This document shows positions 5,829-7,005 of a stretch of 7,005 nt of DNA, piece after piece. Under the pieces are notes generated by a model, which saw nothing but the letters and a program-made list of their open reading frames with translations, did not search any database and was not told the DNA's origin. The DNA lies in contig QMVO01000087.1 of NCBI GenBank assembly GCA_003661125.1, positions 1 through 7,005 on the forward strand. The letters run 5' to 3'. A program made the position numbers and the translations under genes. Numbering within the stretch: the first letter of the stretch is position 1; the number at the start of each line of letters is the position of its first letter. The DNA comes from Methanosarcinales archaeon (GTDB lineage: Archaea > Halobacteriota > Syntropharchaeia > Alkanophagales > Methanospirareceae).

Positions 5829-6461
5829 ATGGACAAAATCGAAGTGCTTCTCGGTAACTTTCCTTTATATGCTGAAGACCTAAGAATAGACCTGAAGGTG
5901 CCGTCAGGCAGGTTCAAGTGGTTTTTAGCTTCTATCCTGTTCGGTGCGAGAATAAGCGAGAAAATCGCGTCGAAGACCTATAAAACATTTGAACGGTATG
6001 ATGTTGACAGCGCGGAGAAGATCATCGCTGCGGGCTGGGACGAATTAGTAAGGATTTTAGATGAAGGTGGATATGTGCGATACGACTTTTCCACGGCGAC
6101 AAAGCTGCTTGATATAGCAGGGCGACTAAAAGAAAAATATGGCTCATTGGAGAACCTTTACAATCAATCCTTGGATACAAAGGATTTGGAGAGAAGGTTG
6201 CAAGAATTTAAAGGAATTGGTGCAGTGACGACGCAGATATTCCTGAGAGAATTGCGAGGGGTGTGGCAAATAAGCCCGGAGATTTCGGACAAAGCAAAAA
6301 GCGTAGCAGAGAATCTGGACATAAATCTGCAAGAATTCGAGGGTGAAAAACTTTCACGGGTTGAGACCGCACTCGTCAAGCTCGGTATAAAATATTGTAA
6401 GCGGAAGAGATGCGGGGATTGCCCGGTGCGGGATTTCTGTAACCTTCATATCATAAGATAA
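5829..6461 (+). CDS. Endonuclease III-like HhH-GPD protein with four-cysteine cluster
   Basis: A 210-residue protein of the helix-hairpin-helix base-excision-repair glycosylase superfamily, expected to bind damaged DNA. Seen: an N-terminal helical region with FKWFLASILFGARISEKIA (29-47); the segment WDELVRILDEGGYVRYDFSTA (70-90); the helix-hairpin-helix around FKGIGAVTTQIFLREL (127-142); and a C-terminal C190-x4-C195-x2-C198-x5-C204, close to the iron-sulfur loop of Nth (C-x6-C-x2-C-x5-C) but two residues shorter in the first gap. By my alignment the Nth catalytic Lys (GRKT) is replaced by Val133, and the conserved catalytic Asp falls near E151. The protein may be a glycosylase of altered mechanism or a non-catalytic DNA binder. 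Its nearest named group could be COG2231-type proteins. The ATG at 5829 has no Shine-Dalgarno motif and sits downstream of the shared promoter. Confidence 0.75.
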   Translation: MDKIEVLLGNFPLYAEDLRIDLKVPSGRFKWFLASILFGARISEKIASKTYKTFERYDVDSAEKIIAAGWDELVRILDEGGYVRYDFSTATKLLDIAGRLKEKYGSLENLYNQSLDTKDLERRLQEFKGIGAVTTQIFLRELRGVWQISPEISDKAKSVAENLDINLQEFEGEKLSRVETALVKLGIKYCKRKRCGDCPVRDFCNLHIIR

Positions 6462-6517
6462 GCACTTCGTGATAGCATATAGATCAGGAAATGCTGGTAT
6501 GAGATGGAACAGGAAAA

Positions 6518-7005
6518 ATGATTGACCCTGTATCTGGAAAGGAATATCATGAAGAACTCATAAAAACCGCGGTGAAGATAAACGGTCTCAGTTATAATGC
6601 ACTGAGAGAGCAGATAAAAAGAGGAAAAGTGGTCCTGCTCGAAGATGGAAAAATCCTCAAGCGGGGTTATACAACAGGGACATGCGCCGCTGCGGCTTCA
6701 AAGGCTGCTGCACTTCTGCTTGTAGGGAAAGAAGTAAAAAAAATAGAAATTACAACGCCAATTAATGTAAAAGCAGAAATGGAAGTAGAAAGTACGGATG
6801 AAGCCAATTGCGTTGCATGTGTTCGTGTAGATTCCGGCGATTACAAAGGTGACACATTCAATGGAATGCTTATCTGTGCAAAGGCAAGACGCTTTCCCGT
6901 ATTCTCCATAAGAGCAGGCAAAGGGATAGGAATAATAAAAAAAGCGGGTCTGGGAAAAGTAGGAATGCCGGACATATATCCGCACATTTTAAAGAACATA
7001 GAAGC
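6518..7005 (+). CDS. cbiD: Cobalt-precorrin-5B (C1)-methyltransferase, 5' part
   Basis: CbiD methylates C-1 of cobalt-precorrin-5B using SAM in the anaerobic cobalamin pathway, which methanogens and relatives need for corrinoid methyl transfer. The 162 visible residues run off the window end. Seen: an N-terminal MIDPVSGKEY extension of about 48 residues, as I know it from methanogen CbiD; then RGYTTGTCAAAASKAA (49-64), the hallmark that opens the bacterial proteins; a beta segment with VRVDSGDYKGDTFNG (102-116) where many homologs have DSGDDPDVTNG; and FSIRAGKGIGIIKKAGLGKVG (129-149, quoted in parts: RAGKGIGIIKKAGL). No frameshift is seen. ATG 6518 is preceded by a weak AGG at 6511-6513. It starts 56 bases after the previous gene on the same strand, so co-transcription is possible. 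Other cob/cbi genes would be expected downstream. Confidence 0.92.
   Translation, partial: MIDPVSGKEYHEELIKTAVKINGLSYNALREQIKRGKVVLLEDGKILKRGYTTGTCAAAASKAAALLLVGKEVKKIEITTPINVKAEMEVESTDEANCVACVRVDSGDYKGDTFNGMLICAKARRFPVFSIRAGKGIGIIKKAGLGKVGMPDIYPHILKNIE

Noticed and set aside
1785..6470. Repeated AGCACTTCG at 1785-1793 and 6462-6470
   Set aside because: Nine bases shared at two distant sites with no extended similarity; expected by chance at this length or nearly so.

Overview
The window looks like a chromosomal segment from an uncultivated, probably methanogen- or methanotroph-related, euryarchaeon. Four things point to this: TATA-like boxes lie upstream of start codons with little or no leader. 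Shine-Dalgarno motifs mostly appear where genes are coupled. Position 2331 carries an archaeal-type nucleotidyltransferase. The CbiD has the N-terminal form I associate with methanogens. I cannot name a genus; an ANME-1-like or Methanomicrobia-like host is a guess.

Left part (1-2302) is accessory and decayed. It opens with the 3' end of an unrecognised gene whose stop overlaps (ATGA) the start of a 96-residue protein. That protein has an R-N-x3-H motif like HEPN ribonucleases and a four-cysteine zinc-ribbon-like tail. Next comes a wrecked restriction-modification locus: the first ~130 residues of a DNA methyltransferase, with SAM motif DPFSGLGTT, run in frame into the body of a type II restriction endonuclease. 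The nuclease catalytic core (D-x13-E-x-K) sits in a different frame between two stop codons, and the nuclease C-terminus continues after it. A short empty stretch follows, then the 3' remnant of an IS66-like transposase, also frame-disrupted. Together this reads as a remnant defence/mobile island.

Right part (2331-7005) is housekeeping-like. In order it holds: an archaeal nucleotidyltransferase-fold protein; a 74-residue ubiquitin-like sulfur carrier ending in Gly-Gly (MoaD/ThiS/SAMP type) abutting proA (gamma-glutamyl phosphate reductase, proline pathway); aroE (shikimate dehydrogenase) convergent with proA and overlapping it by 27 bases; an HhH/endonuclease III-like protein with a four-cysteine cluster, divergent from aroE across a 60-base gap; and the 5' part of cbiD (cobalamin ring C1 methylation), cut by the window end.

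Most notable are the methyltransferase-endonuclease fusion, the HEPN-like/zinc-ribbon gene with its ATGA overlap, the sulfur-carrier-like gene coupled to proA, and the altered active site of the endonuclease III-like protein. I see no CRISPR array, tRNA or rRNA. I found no convincing complete new system; the left end continues outside the window and could be part of one.
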